A stretch of 64,000 nucleotides of DNA from assembly GCA_937982565.1 (NCBI GenBank), contig CALJLN010000019.1, forward strand, positions 1-64,000, given 5' to 3'. Each line of letters opens with the position of its first letter. Position 1 is the first letter of the stretch. Positions 18,776 through 27,436 of this stretch are shown piece by piece. The notes under the pieces were generated by a model. That model saw only the letters and a list, made by a program, of their open reading frames with translations, was not told the DNA's origin and did no database searches. A program made the translations under genes and the position numbers. This stretch comes from UBA2421 sp002343075 (GTDB lineage Bacteria > Planctomycetota > Phycisphaerae > Tepidisphaerales > Tepidisphaeraceae).

Positions 18776-19369
18776 CTAGTTTCGTGGTGTAAAGGTGCCA
18801 AAGGCAATCTGCCTGATCTGATATTGCTCAAATCCGACAAGTTCGCCGGCCAGCAGGATCACGACGACTGTCCCGTGTGGCTGGGTTTCTGCGTCAATCG
18901 ACGGCGAATGGGCCAGAATCACCCCGATGGGTTGGTCGGATCGCGCCTTGAGTTGCTGCCCGATCCACTTCATGGCATTCAGGTTGGCGGCGCGCTCGGG
19001 CTGGTTGCCCGCGGGGATGAAATACTTGCGCACTTCCTGCGGCAGATTTGATTTGTTCACCGCAGCGATGACGTCGCTCGCCAGCGAATCAGGATTGGCT
19101 CGATATGAAAACTGCTCGATCCAATCAACATTGCTGAGAATCGGCGCAAGCTGATCAAGCGTCGCGGGTTGACCACTCAGAAACTGGCCCGAGAACCGGT
19201 CTGCAAACAGCGGGCGCAGCAACTCGGGCGCTGAGCGCTCGGTCAACTTCACGGCAAGTTGGTGCACGTTGCCAGACCAGCCCGGCGGCGCGGTAGTTTG
19301 TTCAGCAGGGGTAACGGCCCCTGTGGCAAGCAGAGCAATGGCAAGTGCGATTGATTGGAGATGCTTCAT
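18776..19369 (-). CDS. Exported protein of unknown function
   Basis: A 197-residue protein with a signal peptide (MKHLQSIALAIALLATGAV) and a TGGAG site just before its ATG. The frame is open to 19546 but the extension is not signal-like. The mature part is helical then beta-rich; no family recognised. It precedes the phospholipase-like gene by 46 bp on the same strand, so both are probably one exported pair. Confidence 0.65.
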   Translation of the reverse strand: MKHLQSIALAIALLATGAVTPAEQTTAPPGWSGNVHQLAVKLTERSAPELLRPLFADRFSGQFLSGQPATLDQLAPILSNVDWIEQFSYRANPDSLASDVIAAVNKSNLPQEVRKYFIPAGNQPERAANLNAMKWIGQQLKARSDQPIGVILAHSPSIDAETQPHGTVVVILLAGELVGFEQYQIRQIAFGTFTPRN

Positions 19370-19583
19370 CACTCCAGCTATCGACGGATGGGGGCGGGGC
19401 TTCAGGAGGGCGTGCAAGAAGATCTCCGATGTCTGTGCAGCAACGCGACGTATTATCGGGCGAGCCATCATCCACAACGGATGTGATGAGCGGGAAGGCT
19501 GTGATGCCCCCGCACAAATGAAAACCGCGCAAGGTGCATCACACACCTCACGCGGTTGATAATTCTCACAGGCTGAACAACCG

Positions 19584-20555
19584 TTACTTCATCGCCTCTA
19601 CGCCACCCATGATTTCAGAGAGCTCTGTCGTGATCTGGCTTTGGCGTGCACGGTTGTATTGCAGCGAGAGCGCCTTCTGCATCTTGTCGGCGTTATCAGT
19701 CGCACTCTTCATCGCAACCATTCGGGCGACGTGCTCGCTCGTTGCTGCATCCAGAAACGCCTGGAAAAGTGCCGTCTTCACTGCCAGCGGGAGTAGTTCG
19801 CCGACCAGATCGGCGGCTGAGGGTGAAAACTCGTAAATGCTCTTGGCATGCTCGATCTCTTCCACCTGGACATTCTCACCCCGGCGCGTGGTATCCATCA
19901 CACCGGCGGCCGCTTGGGCGGCTTTCTCGGCGGTCTCGCGGGCCAGGCTCTCGGCAACGTCTTTAATGCCCGTAATCGGCAGCAGCGCATTCACCGCCGG
20001 CTTTTGCAGGCCCGTACTGATAAAGTTCATAAACGCGACAAACACCGCATCGAGCACGCCGTCAGAAAACTGCTTCATCAATTCTTCGGCAAGGTCGTTG
20101 ATTTCCGCGTACTTCGGCGGGTCAGAGACCACGACGGCTCGCGCGATTGGCACCTTCTGAAACTTAAAGAAGCTGCCGCCTTTCTTGCCCGCAGAGTAAA
20201 GATCGATCTGGCAGCCCTTGCCAATATGTTGTTTCACAAAGGCATAACCCGCGCGCAGCACATGGCCGTTGTAGGCCCCGCACAACCCGCGATTGCTGGT
20301 AATCACAATGATTGCCACCCGACTGCCGGCCTTCAGTTCACCCGGCTGCCGGAGGAGAGGGTGCGTGATCTCTCCAGCGCCTTTCACCACTTCCGAAGCC
20401 ACTTCGCGCAGCTTGAGCGTGTACGGCTTGGAACCAACAGCCCGCTTCAGCGACTTCTGAAACTTCGCCGTGGCGATCATCTGCATGGTTTTCGTGATTT
20501 TCTTGATGTTCCGCACCGCTTTGCGGCGCTTCACAATCGCTCGAGCCTTGGCCAT
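19584..20555 (-). CDS. atpG: ATP synthase F1 gamma subunit
   Basis: A 323-residue protein with the gamma-subunit N-terminus (IVKRRKAVRNIKKITKTMQMIATAKF), the central SNRGLCGAYN motif and the C-terminal NRARQSQITTELSEI helix, which together form the rotor coiled coil. It is about 35 residues longer than the usual gamma, with the extra length mainly in the middle. No other atp gene is in the window; neighbours are groES-related and cell-envelope genes. The subunit is thus encoded apart from an atp operon, or this is a second copy. Confidence 0.95.
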   Translation of the reverse strand: MAKARAIVKRRKAVRNIKKITKTMQMIATAKFQKSLKRAVGSKPYTLKLREVASEVVKGAGEITHPLLRQPGELKAGSRVAIIVITSNRGLCGAYNGHVLRAGYAFVKQHIGKGCQIDLYSAGKKGGSFFKFQKVPIARAVVVSDPPKYAEINDLAEELMKQFSDGVLDAVFVAFMNFISTGLQKPAVNALLPITGIKDVAESLARETAEKAAQAAAGVMDTTRRGENVQVEEIEHAKSIYEFSPSAADLVGELLPLAVKTALFQAFLDAATSEHVARMVAMKSATDNADKMQKALSLQYNRARQSQITTELSEIMGGVEAMK

Positions 20556-20793
20556 CGTTTTTCTATCCTTTTTTCTGCGGGAGCGGGAAGATTACGGATT
20601 TTCAGGCCCATGGCAACTCGTAGCGGGCGATTGTCACAGCAGCCCGGCCGCCGATCCGAGCAATGCCAAATCTTCGTAAGTGATTGAGCTTAATGAGTTT
20701 AGCGCGAATCCGTCACGGGGGAACATCCGCACGGTGAGCTGCGCCCCGCACGACCGTCTGGAGGGTGGAATAGGGCAACTAACAGGCGCGCGT
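20556..20793. other. Intergenic gap upstream of atpG
   Basis: 238 bp between atpG and the receiver-like gene. I see no gene or strong terminator; it presumably holds the atpG promoter. Confidence 0.4.
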
Positions 20794-21192
20794 CTAGCCC
20801 GCCAACTCCGCCGCTGCCGACTGGAGGATTTGCTGCACCGCAGGCGAACCGATGTCACGCTTTCCGAATCCGGGTAACGCCCCGACCTGCACTGCGGCGG
20901 CCTGCGCATCTTCATAATTGCTTATTAATATTGACTTTACCAACGGATTTGCCCGGCTCGCAGTTGCAATCAAGTCAACGCCACCCTCGGCTGCAAAATC
21001 GCCGTCCAACGCGCGATTCACCAGCATCAGCCCGGTTTCGCCCTGCAGGAATTGCTGCAGCGCAGCGTCAGAGTTCACTCGATCGATCTGAACATCGCCA
21101 AGCGCCTTCTTCACCGCAAGAATAAGATAAGACATATCCGGGCCGCAGTGGCCTACCAGTGCGACGCGCTTGATTGCTGCTTGATGGGGCAT
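20794..21192 (-). CDS. Receiver-like protein paired with groES
   Basis: A 132-residue protein starting at an ATG 7 bp after the groES stop, behind AGGATCAGG. The alternation of hydrophobic strands (VALVGHCG, LMLVNRAL, SILISNYED) resembles a CheY-like receiver, but the canonical phosphoacceptor Asp at the end of strand 3 appears replaced by Asn (LMLVNR). It could be a degenerate, non-phosphorylated receiver; I cannot assign a function. Upstream frame extension to 21378 lies inside groES and is rejected. Confidence 0.65.
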   Translation of the reverse strand: MPHQAAIKRVALVGHCGPDMSYLILAVKKALGDVQIDRVNSDAALQQFLQGETGLMLVNRALDGDFAAEGGVDLIATASRANPLVKSILISNYEDAQAAAVQVGALPGFGKRDIGSPAVQQILQSAAAELAG

Positions 21193-21199
21193 CCTGATC

Positions 21200-21553
21200 C
21201 TATTCGGCTGCGTTCGATTTGTTTTGTACGACATCCGACTTGCGAAAGATCGCCAGCACCCGATCGATGTGAACCACGAACAGGCGATTGTCATGCTCCA
21301 ACTCGACCGGAATCGCTTCGCGGGGGTCAAAAAGCACCTTATCGTAGTTGCGGATCGTCTGATCACCGTCGTTTTCAATCGCCTTGCTGATGGCGATCAC
21401 CCTGCCGGTGATAACCGGAATCTCGATGCTTTCGGGCAGCGCGATCCCGCTCTTGGTTGAACGCTTATTGTCGTCCTTTCGCACGACGACGCGCTTCCCA
21501 ATCGGCTCAATGATGTCGAACTCCAGTTTGCTGCGAACGGGCTTGGGTGACAT
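21200..21553 (-). CDS. groES: GroES-family co-chaperonin
   Basis: A 117-residue Cpn10-type protein: IEPIGKRVVVRKDDN near the start, a mobile-loop-like segment (STKSGIALPESIEIPV), GRVIAISK and a final strand LFVVHIDRVLAIF. It has about 20 extra residues at the two ends compared with typical GroES (about 97). No groEL lies next to it, and no CIRCE element is visible upstream. It forms an operon with the receiver-like gene. It could be a specialised or second GroES. Confidence 0.8.
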   Translation of the reverse strand: MSPKPVRSKLEFDIIEPIGKRVVVRKDDNKRSTKSGIALPESIEIPVITGRVIAISKAIENDGDQTIRNYDKVLFDPREAIPVELEHDNRLFVVHIDRVLAIFRKSDVVQNKSNAAE

Positions 21554-21604
21554 AGGACGAGCATTATATGCGCGCTGCCGAGCAGAAGCGATTATGATGT
21601 AGAA

Positions 21605-22537
21605 ATGCTATTGCAACTACTGCTGTGCCTGATTGTTGCTTCCGAATCACCATCGCGCGGTGACGCGATAGCCATGGGCAGCAAACCAGTGCCGCCCGCG
21701 ATGCCGAAGCGCGCCATCGCCCCGCCTGCAACACAGCCTGCCGGTGAGATGATTGATCTCACCGACGGCGAGATGAAATTCAAGCTGTTCATCCCGCCGG
21801 ACTATCACATCCCGGCTGACGGCAAGATCAATGTTACGGTTCACTTTCACACGGTCTACTGGTTTATATTAGACGAGCACCTCCGCCGCGGGCTAAACGA
21901 GCCGCTGGTAATGTTTGCGCTCGGCGAAGGCTCGAGCGTTTACCGCAAGCCGTTTGAGGACGTTGATCGCTTCTGGCGCGTTCTCAGGCTGATCGAATCG
22001 ACGCTGGCCCAACGGATGTCAACCCGAGACGTGACGATTCGGCAGGTAGACATCACCAGTTTCAGTGCTGGCTACGGTGCCGTGCGAGAGATCGTCAAGC
22101 AAGATCGGTACGTTGAATTGATTCGACGAGTCATTCTCTGCGATTCGCTCTACGCGAGTTGGGATCCGGCTACGACCCAGCCGGGTGCGACAAGCCGCCC
22201 GGCAGAGGAGAACATCGGCCCCTGGCGGAAGTTCATTGCTCTCGCGGCTGCGGGGGAGAAGACGTTCGTGCTCACGCACAGCATGGTGCCAACGTCCTAC
22301 GCCAACACGCACGCGTGCGCCAAGGCGCTGATCGATATTGTCAATGCGCCGATCGTCGAGATAAAGCTCAATGAAACCGCGGCAGCAAGTGACCCGGAGT
22401 ATCCAATCGCATATCGTGCAGACATTGGCCGGTTTCATGTCTGGGGCTATCACGGCGAAGATGCCCAGGCACACATGACGCATGTGCGCCACATGGCGGA
22501 AGTCTGGAAGTCGCTCGATGAATGCGGGGATCGTTGA
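21605..22537 (+). CDS. Exported alpha/beta-hydrolase-like protein
   Basis: A 310-residue protein with a signal peptide (MLLQLLLCLIVASES). SFSAGYGAVREI contains a nucleophile elbow-like S-x-S-x-G segment; VTVHFHTV and a late WGYHGEDAQAH give possible oxyanion and His positions. This suggests an esterase-type alpha/beta hydrolase acting outside the cytoplasm; the substrate is unknown. It is divergent from groES by 51 bp and is followed by an intergenic repeat arm. Confidence 0.6.
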   Translation: MLLQLLLCLIVASESPSRGDAIAMGSKPVPPAMPKRAIAPPATQPAGEMIDLTDGEMKFKLFIPPDYHIPADGKINVTVHFHTVYWFILDEHLRRGLNEPLVMFALGEGSSVYRKPFEDVDRFWRVLRLIESTLAQRMSTRDVTIRQVDITSFSAGYGAVREIVKQDRYVELIRRVILCDSLYASWDPATTQPGATSRPAEENIGPWRKFIALAAAGEKTFVLTHSMVPTSYANTHACAKALIDIVNAPIVEIKLNETAAASDPEYPIAYRADIGRFHVWGYHGEDAQAHMTHVRHMAEVWKSLDECGDR

Positions 22538-22540
22538 GGG

Positions 22541-22792
22541 CCGCAGATGAGGGCGGATTGGCGCAGATATGAAGAGGAAGAGAGCAACTGCCGATCATTC
22601 TTAACCGCTCAATGTGAGCATTTTGGTGATGACAGTTAAATCAGGATGCTTTTGCATGTGGTCGAAATAAACAGCAGTCGCAATCCCTGGTTAGTGCTCC
22701 AATAACAAAATCTGACGGAATGAACATGAAGCTGATTACGCGACTGCTCCCAGTTCTGCTCTTTATCTGCATTCATCCGCACTCATCTGCAG
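22541..22792. repeat. Inverted repeat pair entering the NlpC/P60 gene
   Basis: Left arm 22541-22574 (units of the form cgcagat/gcggat) and right arm 22761-22792 are inverted copies, matching at about 23 of 29 positions by hand alignment. The right arm lies inside the coding sequence and encodes residues 14-25 of the peptidase, the hydrophobic core of its signal peptide. Confidence 0.7.
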
Positions 22793-23781
22793 CGCAATCG
22801 ACCCAACCGGCGGCGGGCGAGATTCGGCGCGGCATGTCGATGTCGGATGCGCCCGATGCGCGATACGCCAAGTGGTTCGACAAGCTCGCACGTCAGGTTG
22901 AGCCTGAACTGCAGGGCAACCCGGAACGACTGGGACTGTATCTGAAGTTTTTTGAACATGAGATCATCCGAGAGCCGCGGTTGTTTGCGTTTGAAGTGTC
23001 CGCCGTGAAGGTGGAAGGAACGACACGCATCGTCGGCATGATGGAGTATCCTGAGCAAGTCGCCACGCTGCAACGGCTCCTGTCGACGCTGAACCTCGGC
23101 TCGATTGAGTATGCCATAGAAGTTGCTCCCACTGATCAAACCGAGGGCTTGCGTTTTGCGATTGCGAAGCAGGATGCGTTTTTATTCGCGTCGCCGGAGA
23201 AAATGAGTGAGAAGGTGAACCAGGCGATGCATGGCGAGCCGCTTTGGATCATCGGCGCGGCAGAGGGCGAGAGGCGCTACCTGGCACACTCCGCCGACGG
23301 GTATGTCGGCTGGATCGACACTTCTGTGGTCCAGCCGGTCGATTCCACCCGCATGACAGCAACACTAAACAAATCGCCAGCCCGCGACGCCGCGTTGATC
23401 GAGCGGGTCATTGATGATGCGATGTCGCGCATGGGCAAACCCTATGTGTGGGCTGGCCGGAGCGACGACGGCGTCGATTGCAGCGGGCTAGTCCAGCGAG
23501 CGTTTGCCGCGGCGGGCGTGATGCTCCCGCGCGATGCCGAGCAACAGGCGATCTGCGGTAAGCTCGTCGCCATGCGACATCACCGCGAGGCACTGCGCCG
23601 CGGCGACGTGTTGTTCTTCCTCGGGCGCCGCGGCTTTGTCGCACACACGGGCATTTACCTGGGCGAAGGAAGGTTCATCGAGAGTGCCGACGGCGGCGTC
23701 CGAATCTCGGAGTTCAATAGTGACAACACCCGCAACCGCCGGGAGGACTCGTTCTGCTTCGCCAAACGGATGTTGGATTAA
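22720..23781 (+). CDS. Exported NlpC/P60 peptidoglycan endopeptidase
   Basis: A 353-residue protein: signal peptide (1-25), a middle SH3-like region (about 165-215, ending DGYVGWID) and a C-terminal NlpC/P60 domain (about 225-353). The catalytic Cys is in GVDCSGLVQ and the His in VAHTGIYLG. The family cleaves peptide stems of peptidoglycan. It forms a co-directional pair with the downstream amidase, 24 bp away, so the two probably act together in wall turnover. Much of the signal peptide is encoded by an intergenic-type repeat arm. Confidence 0.9.
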   Translation: MNMKLITRLLPVLLFICIHPHSSAAQSTQPAAGEIRRGMSMSDAPDARYAKWFDKLARQVEPELQGNPERLGLYLKFFEHEIIREPRLFAFEVSAVKVEGTTRIVGMMEYPEQVATLQRLLSTLNLGSIEYAIEVAPTDQTEGLRFAIAKQDAFLFASPEKMSEKVNQAMHGEPLWIIGAAEGERRYLAHSADGYVGWIDTSVVQPVDSTRMTATLNKSPARDAALIERVIDDAMSRMGKPYVWAGRSDDGVDCSGLVQRAFAAAGVMLPRDAEQQAICGKLVAMRHHREALRRGDVLFFLGRRGFVAHTGIYLGEGRFIESADGGVRISEFNSDNTRNRREDSFCFAKRMLD

Positions 23782-23786
23782 CCCCC

Positions 23787-23930
23787 AAAACACAAAGGAA
23801 CGAAGATGAATAGCATTTTGACACCAGATTCAACCCTACAGCGATTCAGCAAACCCGGTGCGGCGAGGTTCTCGCTTCAGAGAAGGGTCGCAGCATCGCT
23901 CCTTTTTGCCCTTTGCGTCTTCGTGGTTAA
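23787..23930. repeat. Repeat pair at the amidase start (cacgaag/cttcgtg family)
   Basis: aaaacacaaaggaacgaag (23787-23805) lies directly before the ATG. The opposite-strand version ccctttgcgtcttcgtggttaa (23909-23930) lies inside the gene and encodes residues 35-42 of the signal peptide. The arms share units but are not exact complements. The same family recurs at 46581-46691. Confidence 0.6.
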
Positions 23931-24543
23931 CTCAGAATCTTTTGCGCAAACCACCCGCCCCGCCATCGTTGCCGCGGCAGACTGGGGCTCGAACCCGCAG
24001 CAAATTGCCGACAGTCGAAAGCACACGCCGAAGTACATCACCATTCATCACGCCGGCGTACTCTGGACGGGAGAAAAAACACCCGTGGAGTTTGTCCGTA
24101 ACATGCAGACTTGGGGGCAGAAGGAAAAGGCCTGGCCCGACCTGCCTTACCATTTTCTCATCGCGCCCGACGGTTCGATTTTTGAAGGTCGCTCCCTCGA
24201 ATATGAGCCGGATACGAACACGAGATACACGCTCGCCGGCAACATCGGCGTAGAGATGATGGGCAACTTCGAAGCCCAGCGGCCGAGCAAGGCGCAGCTT
24301 GAATCGTGTGCCAAACTTGTCGCGTGGTTGTGCCAGGATCTCAAGCTGGAGCTGAAAGATATTCGAGGGCACAATGATGCAGCACCCAACCAAACCACCT
24401 GCCCCGGCAAAGATTTCTACCGATATCTCGTCGACGGCCAGTTTGTCGGCTGGGTAACAGCATTGATGAAAGGCGAGAACGTGGAGATCACCCCCGGCCC
24501 ACCGCTCGAAGGCGGGCCTACCGAAGAAATTCCGACTTCGTAG
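23806..24543 (+). CDS. N-acetylmuramoyl-L-alanine amidase (Amidase_2/PGRP type)
   Basis: A 245-residue exported amidase. A long N-region precedes a signal peptide core (about 29-48). The zinc ligands are visible as the His of ITIHHAG, the His of IRGHNDAAP and the Cys of TTCPGKD, with a YHFLIAPDG strand between. Such enzymes cut the bond between muramic acid and L-alanine. The ribosome-binding site GGAACGAAG is part of a repeat arm. It is paired with the NlpC/P60 gene and convergent with the phosphoesterase gene. Confidence 0.9.
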   Translation: MNSILTPDSTLQRFSKPGAARFSLQRRVAASLLFALCVFVVNSESFAQTTRPAIVAAADWGSNPQQIADSRKHTPKYITIHHAGVLWTGEKTPVEFVRNMQTWGQKEKAWPDLPYHFLIAPDGSIFEGRSLEYEPDTNTRYTLAGNIGVEMMGNFEAQRPSKAQLESCAKLVAWLCQDLKLELKDIRGHNDAAPNQTTCPGKDFYRYLVDGQFVGWVTALMKGENVEITPGPPLEGGPTEEIPTS

Positions 24544-24600
24544 CACGGGTTTCTAACCCGTTTATTGAAAGAGTAAGAATCGGTTGGAAGCCCGCGCTAC
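24540..24600. repeat. Inverted repeat holding both stop codons of a convergent pair
   Basis: gtagcacgggtttctaacccg (24540-24560) and the complement of 24581-24600 (gtagcgcgggcttccaaccg) match at 16 of 20 positions, with a 20-base AT-rich loop. TAG in the left arm is the amidase stop (24541-24543) and TAG in the right arm, read leftwards, is the stop of the phosphoesterase gene (24599-24597). It may also terminate both transcripts. Confidence 0.75.
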
Positions 24601-26552
24601 TTTAGCGGGATCGCCGTCACCCGGCCGAGCAGGCTCGCGATGTAAAAGTGCGTTTCATCCGCAGCACCGGTTGCGAGCAGGTGGCCGTGGTCGAGTTTGT
24701 ACTCCCATTTCCGCTCGCCCGTCGCGGCGTCATACGATTGCACGGTTCCATCCACGCAGCCGATGACCACCTGCCCATTCGCCCAGCAGAAACTGCTGTC
24801 ATACACAACATGGCCGGTTTCATGTTCCCACTTGATCGCACCGGTCGCAGCGTCGGCAGCGAAGACTTTGCTTTCGTCGCTCAGGCATCCGTACACTACA
24901 CCATCGTGGTAGAGCGGCGATGAGTAGCCCATTTTCTTGCGATCGATCTGCCATTTCTCCTCGCCCGATTGCGTGTCGAGCGCGTGAAGTATGCCGTCGT
25001 TTGTGCACACAAAAACCAGCTTCTCCTCCACCGCCAACGCTGGTGATGTGATGGCGGGTGCGAAGGCGCTGAAGTTCGGGAGCATTCTCTGTTCGCGACC
25101 CAGGTACTTCTTCCATACTTCAGTCCCGGTTTCTGCATCGATGCAGCGGAAGTAGTTGTCCCATCCACCGATGAAGAAACGTTCGCCATCGGTGGCAGCC
25201 TTGGATTGAAAGAGATTGCCACCCTGTACTCGCCATTTGAGTTCGCCGGTCTGCGCGTTCAGGCCGTAGATGGTGGTGTCGGCGCTGCCGATGCAAACCG
25301 TGTTCTTTGCTACACTTGCGCCGGCGAGGACCGCGCCATCGGTTTTGAACTTCCACATCATTGTGCCGTCGTTCAGCTTGACCGCGTAGACATGGTGATC
25401 GGCGCTACCGATGTACGCAACGTCACCCTGTATGTGCGGCGCGGAGAAGATCGAGTCGCCGGTTTTGAAGCGCCATTGAATCGCACCGCTACTGGGCTCG
25501 AGTTTCACCAATTCGCCAGCCATCGTGGTGACGTAGAGCGCGTCGGCGGTGCGAACAAGACGCGACTGAACCGCAGCGCTGAGCGGAGATTTCCACGCGC
25601 CTGAGAAAGAAGTCGCACCAAGATCGCCTTGCCTGTAAAGCACGCGCGTCTCCTTGCGCTTCATCGGAAACTCCCCCACCTTCGTCCACACCACCTCATC
25701 CACCACAGGGACTGACTTGTCGCGGATCAACTCGCCTTGTTGCCCCGACGCGACGGCCGCCGAAGTGCTCGGCGGAACAGGGGTCTGTTTTGGCTTTCCC
25801 AGACTCCTGCGCGTGATGATCAGCTTGTCTTTTTCAATGTCGATAACGGAGTAGCTGCCCTGGTACAGCCCCTTCTGCATGATGGCCGGCACGCCGTTGA
25901 TGTCCCACTGGATATCGCTGTGGCCGTGGCCCTGCAGCCAAAGCACGACGTTGTACGGATCAACCAGTTCGATCAGATCCTGCTCGTTATCCACCTGCAC
26001 CTTTTCGCGGCCGACCCAATGGTGAAATGCGATGACGACCGGTGCTTCCGTGCCGACTTTCTCAAGTTCAATCTTCAACCAATCCAACTGCTGCTGGCTG
26101 ATGTGGCCCCAGTGTTCGAGCAGCACCGTTGAATCGAGCAGAAAAAAATGCACGCCGCCGTGCTCTATGTGCTGATACAGCGGCTGGCCGGTGCCTTTCA
26201 CGAAACCTTCTTTGCCCAGCGGGTTCCAGCGGACGTCGTGGTTCCCCGGCGTGTGGTAATACGGCACCGTCATCGATTTGAGCCGTTCCTGCAACAGGTC
26301 GTATTCGAGTTGGCTTCCCACCTCTACAACATCGCCGGTGTTGATCGCCAGCATGGGTCTTGGGTCGAGCGCGCTGATCTCCTTGAAGAGCCTCTCGTTG
26401 CGCGCAGCATTCACGTCGTCCCCTTTCTGCGGGTTCACATGGGTGTCGCTCGTGTGCACGAACCGAAACTGCCCGGCGACGGGTGAGACGAGGAATGAAG
26501 CGGCCACAGAAACAAAGAGGCCCAGACACAGGCGGCTGGATAGGCTATTCAT
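24597..26552 (-). CDS. Exported metallophosphoesterase fused to a PQQ-like beta-propeller
   Basis: A 651-residue protein with a signal peptide (1-27). The first half (about 30-255) is a calcineurin-like phosphoesterase with TSDTH, NTGDVVE, PGNHD, FHHW and GHGHSD. The second half (about 310-651) is a beta-propeller with repeated blades ending in patterns like TGELKW, SGEEKW and TGERKWEY, typical of PQQ/WD40-like repeats. No PQQ ligand set is evident, so the propeller probably serves binding. The combination suggests an extracytoplasmic phosphoesterase with a recognition module; substrate unknown. Confidence 0.9.
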   Translation of the reverse strand: MNSLSSRLCLGLFVSVAASFLVSPVAGQFRFVHTSDTHVNPQKGDDVNAARNERLFKEISALDPRPMLAINTGDVVEVGSQLEYDLLQERLKSMTVPYYHTPGNHDVRWNPLGKEGFVKGTGQPLYQHIEHGGVHFFLLDSTVLLEHWGHISQQQLDWLKIELEKVGTEAPVVIAFHHWVGREKVQVDNEQDLIELVDPYNVVLWLQGHGHSDIQWDINGVPAIMQKGLYQGSYSVIDIEKDKLIITRRSLGKPKQTPVPPSTSAAVASGQQGELIRDKSVPVVDEVVWTKVGEFPMKRKETRVLYRQGDLGATSFSGAWKSPLSAAVQSRLVRTADALYVTTMAGELVKLEPSSGAIQWRFKTGDSIFSAPHIQGDVAYIGSADHHVYAVKLNDGTMMWKFKTDGAVLAGASVAKNTVCIGSADTTIYGLNAQTGELKWRVQGGNLFQSKAATDGERFFIGGWDNYFRCIDAETGTEVWKKYLGREQRMLPNFSAFAPAITSPALAVEEKLVFVCTNDGILHALDTQSGEEKWQIDRKKMGYSSPLYHDGVVYGCLSDESKVFAADAATGAIKWEHETGHVVYDSSFCWANGQVVIGCVDGTVQSYDAATGERKWEYKLDHGHLLATGAADETHFYIASLLGRVTAIPLK

Positions 26553-26643
26553 AAGAGCATGATGCCATCACACGAAGCATTTGTCTCCCCTTTCTGCCCC
26601 CGGCCGACTGCCTTCAGCCCGCTCTTCACACTACAATCGGCCC

Positions 26644-27249
26644 ATGGCTTCCTATACGCAATCGATCCAGAATCTCATCAACCAGTTCGCCTCGCTGCCG
26701 GGCATCGGGCTTCGGTCGGCAGAGCGGATTGCGTTTCATTTGCTCAAACAAAAGCCAGAGGACGCACTCATGCTGGCAGAGGCGATTCGCGACGTGAAGA
26801 CGCGCATTCGTCATTGCTCGGTTTGCTATAACCTCAGTGAAGGCGAGCTATGCAATATATGCTCCGACCCTTCTCGCGATCAGACGGTGGTATGCGTCAT
26901 CGAACAGCCGAAAGATCTTCTCGCGCTGGAGACCGCGGGGAGTTTCCGGGGGGTTTATCACGTGCTTCTAGGCCGTATTGCCCCGCTGGAGGGGATGGAG
27001 CCTGGTGATGTCACCATCGACGCGCTGCTGGCTCGTCTTGAACAGGGGCAAATCAGGGAAATCATCATGGGAACCAACCCAAACCTGGAGGGCGACGGCA
27101 CGGCACTGCATATTCAGAACGAAGTTGGCCGACGATTTCCCGATGTCCAGCTAACCCGGCTCGCCCGCGGGCTGGCCGCGGGGAGCAACATTGAATATGC
27201 CAACAAAAGCGTGCTGGCGGATGCGATTTCAGGCCGGCAGAAGATGTGA
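26644..27249 (+). CDS. recR: Recombination mediator RecR
   Basis: A 201-residue RecR, normal length. A helix-hairpin-helix (LPGIGLRSAERIAFHLL), the four-cysteine zinc finger (CSVCYNLSEGELCNIC) and a Toprim domain (VCVIEQPKDL, YHVLLGRIAPLEG) are in order. It works with RecO/RecF to load RecA at gaps. The ATG has no clear ribosome-binding site; an in-frame TTG exists at 26581. It is divergent from the phosphoesterase gene and not next to dnaX. Confidence 0.97.
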   Translation: MASYTQSIQNLINQFASLPGIGLRSAERIAFHLLKQKPEDALMLAEAIRDVKTRIRHCSVCYNLSEGELCNICSDPSRDQTVVCVIEQPKDLLALETAGSFRGVYHVLLGRIAPLEGMEPGDVTIDALLARLEQGQIREIIMGTNPNLEGDGTALHIQNEVGRRFPDVQLTRLARGLAAGSNIEYANKSVLADAISGRQKM

Positions 27250-27256
27250 CCCGCGG

Positions 27257-27345
27257 GGGAATTGCGGATTTCAGATTTCGGATTGCGGATTCGAATTGGG
27301 CATCATTACCAATCCGAAATCCGCAATCCCCAATCCCAAATCCCC
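27257..27345. repeat. Inverted intergenic repeat (ggattgcggatt family)
   Basis: Left arm 27257-27299 and right arm 27309-27345 are made of degenerate units like ggattgcggatttc and their complements, with a short spacer. The same family recurs at 33798-33955 and 41149-41209. Confidence 0.7.
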
Positions 27346-27436
27346 GCAGGGTCGATAAACCTTGCGAAATCCGCAGCTTGCGGCAGTTCGGTGGGGCCAT
27401 TTGCCTGCCCGACAATCGAATCGTACATCAATGTCG

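Noticed and set aside
21554..21604. CIRCE heat-shock operator upstream of groES
   Set aside because: The 51-bp gap lacks the TTAGCACTC inverted repeat.
27257..27345. CRISPR array
   Set aside because: The units are degenerate, inverted in the second arm and lack regular unique spacers; no cas genes are present.
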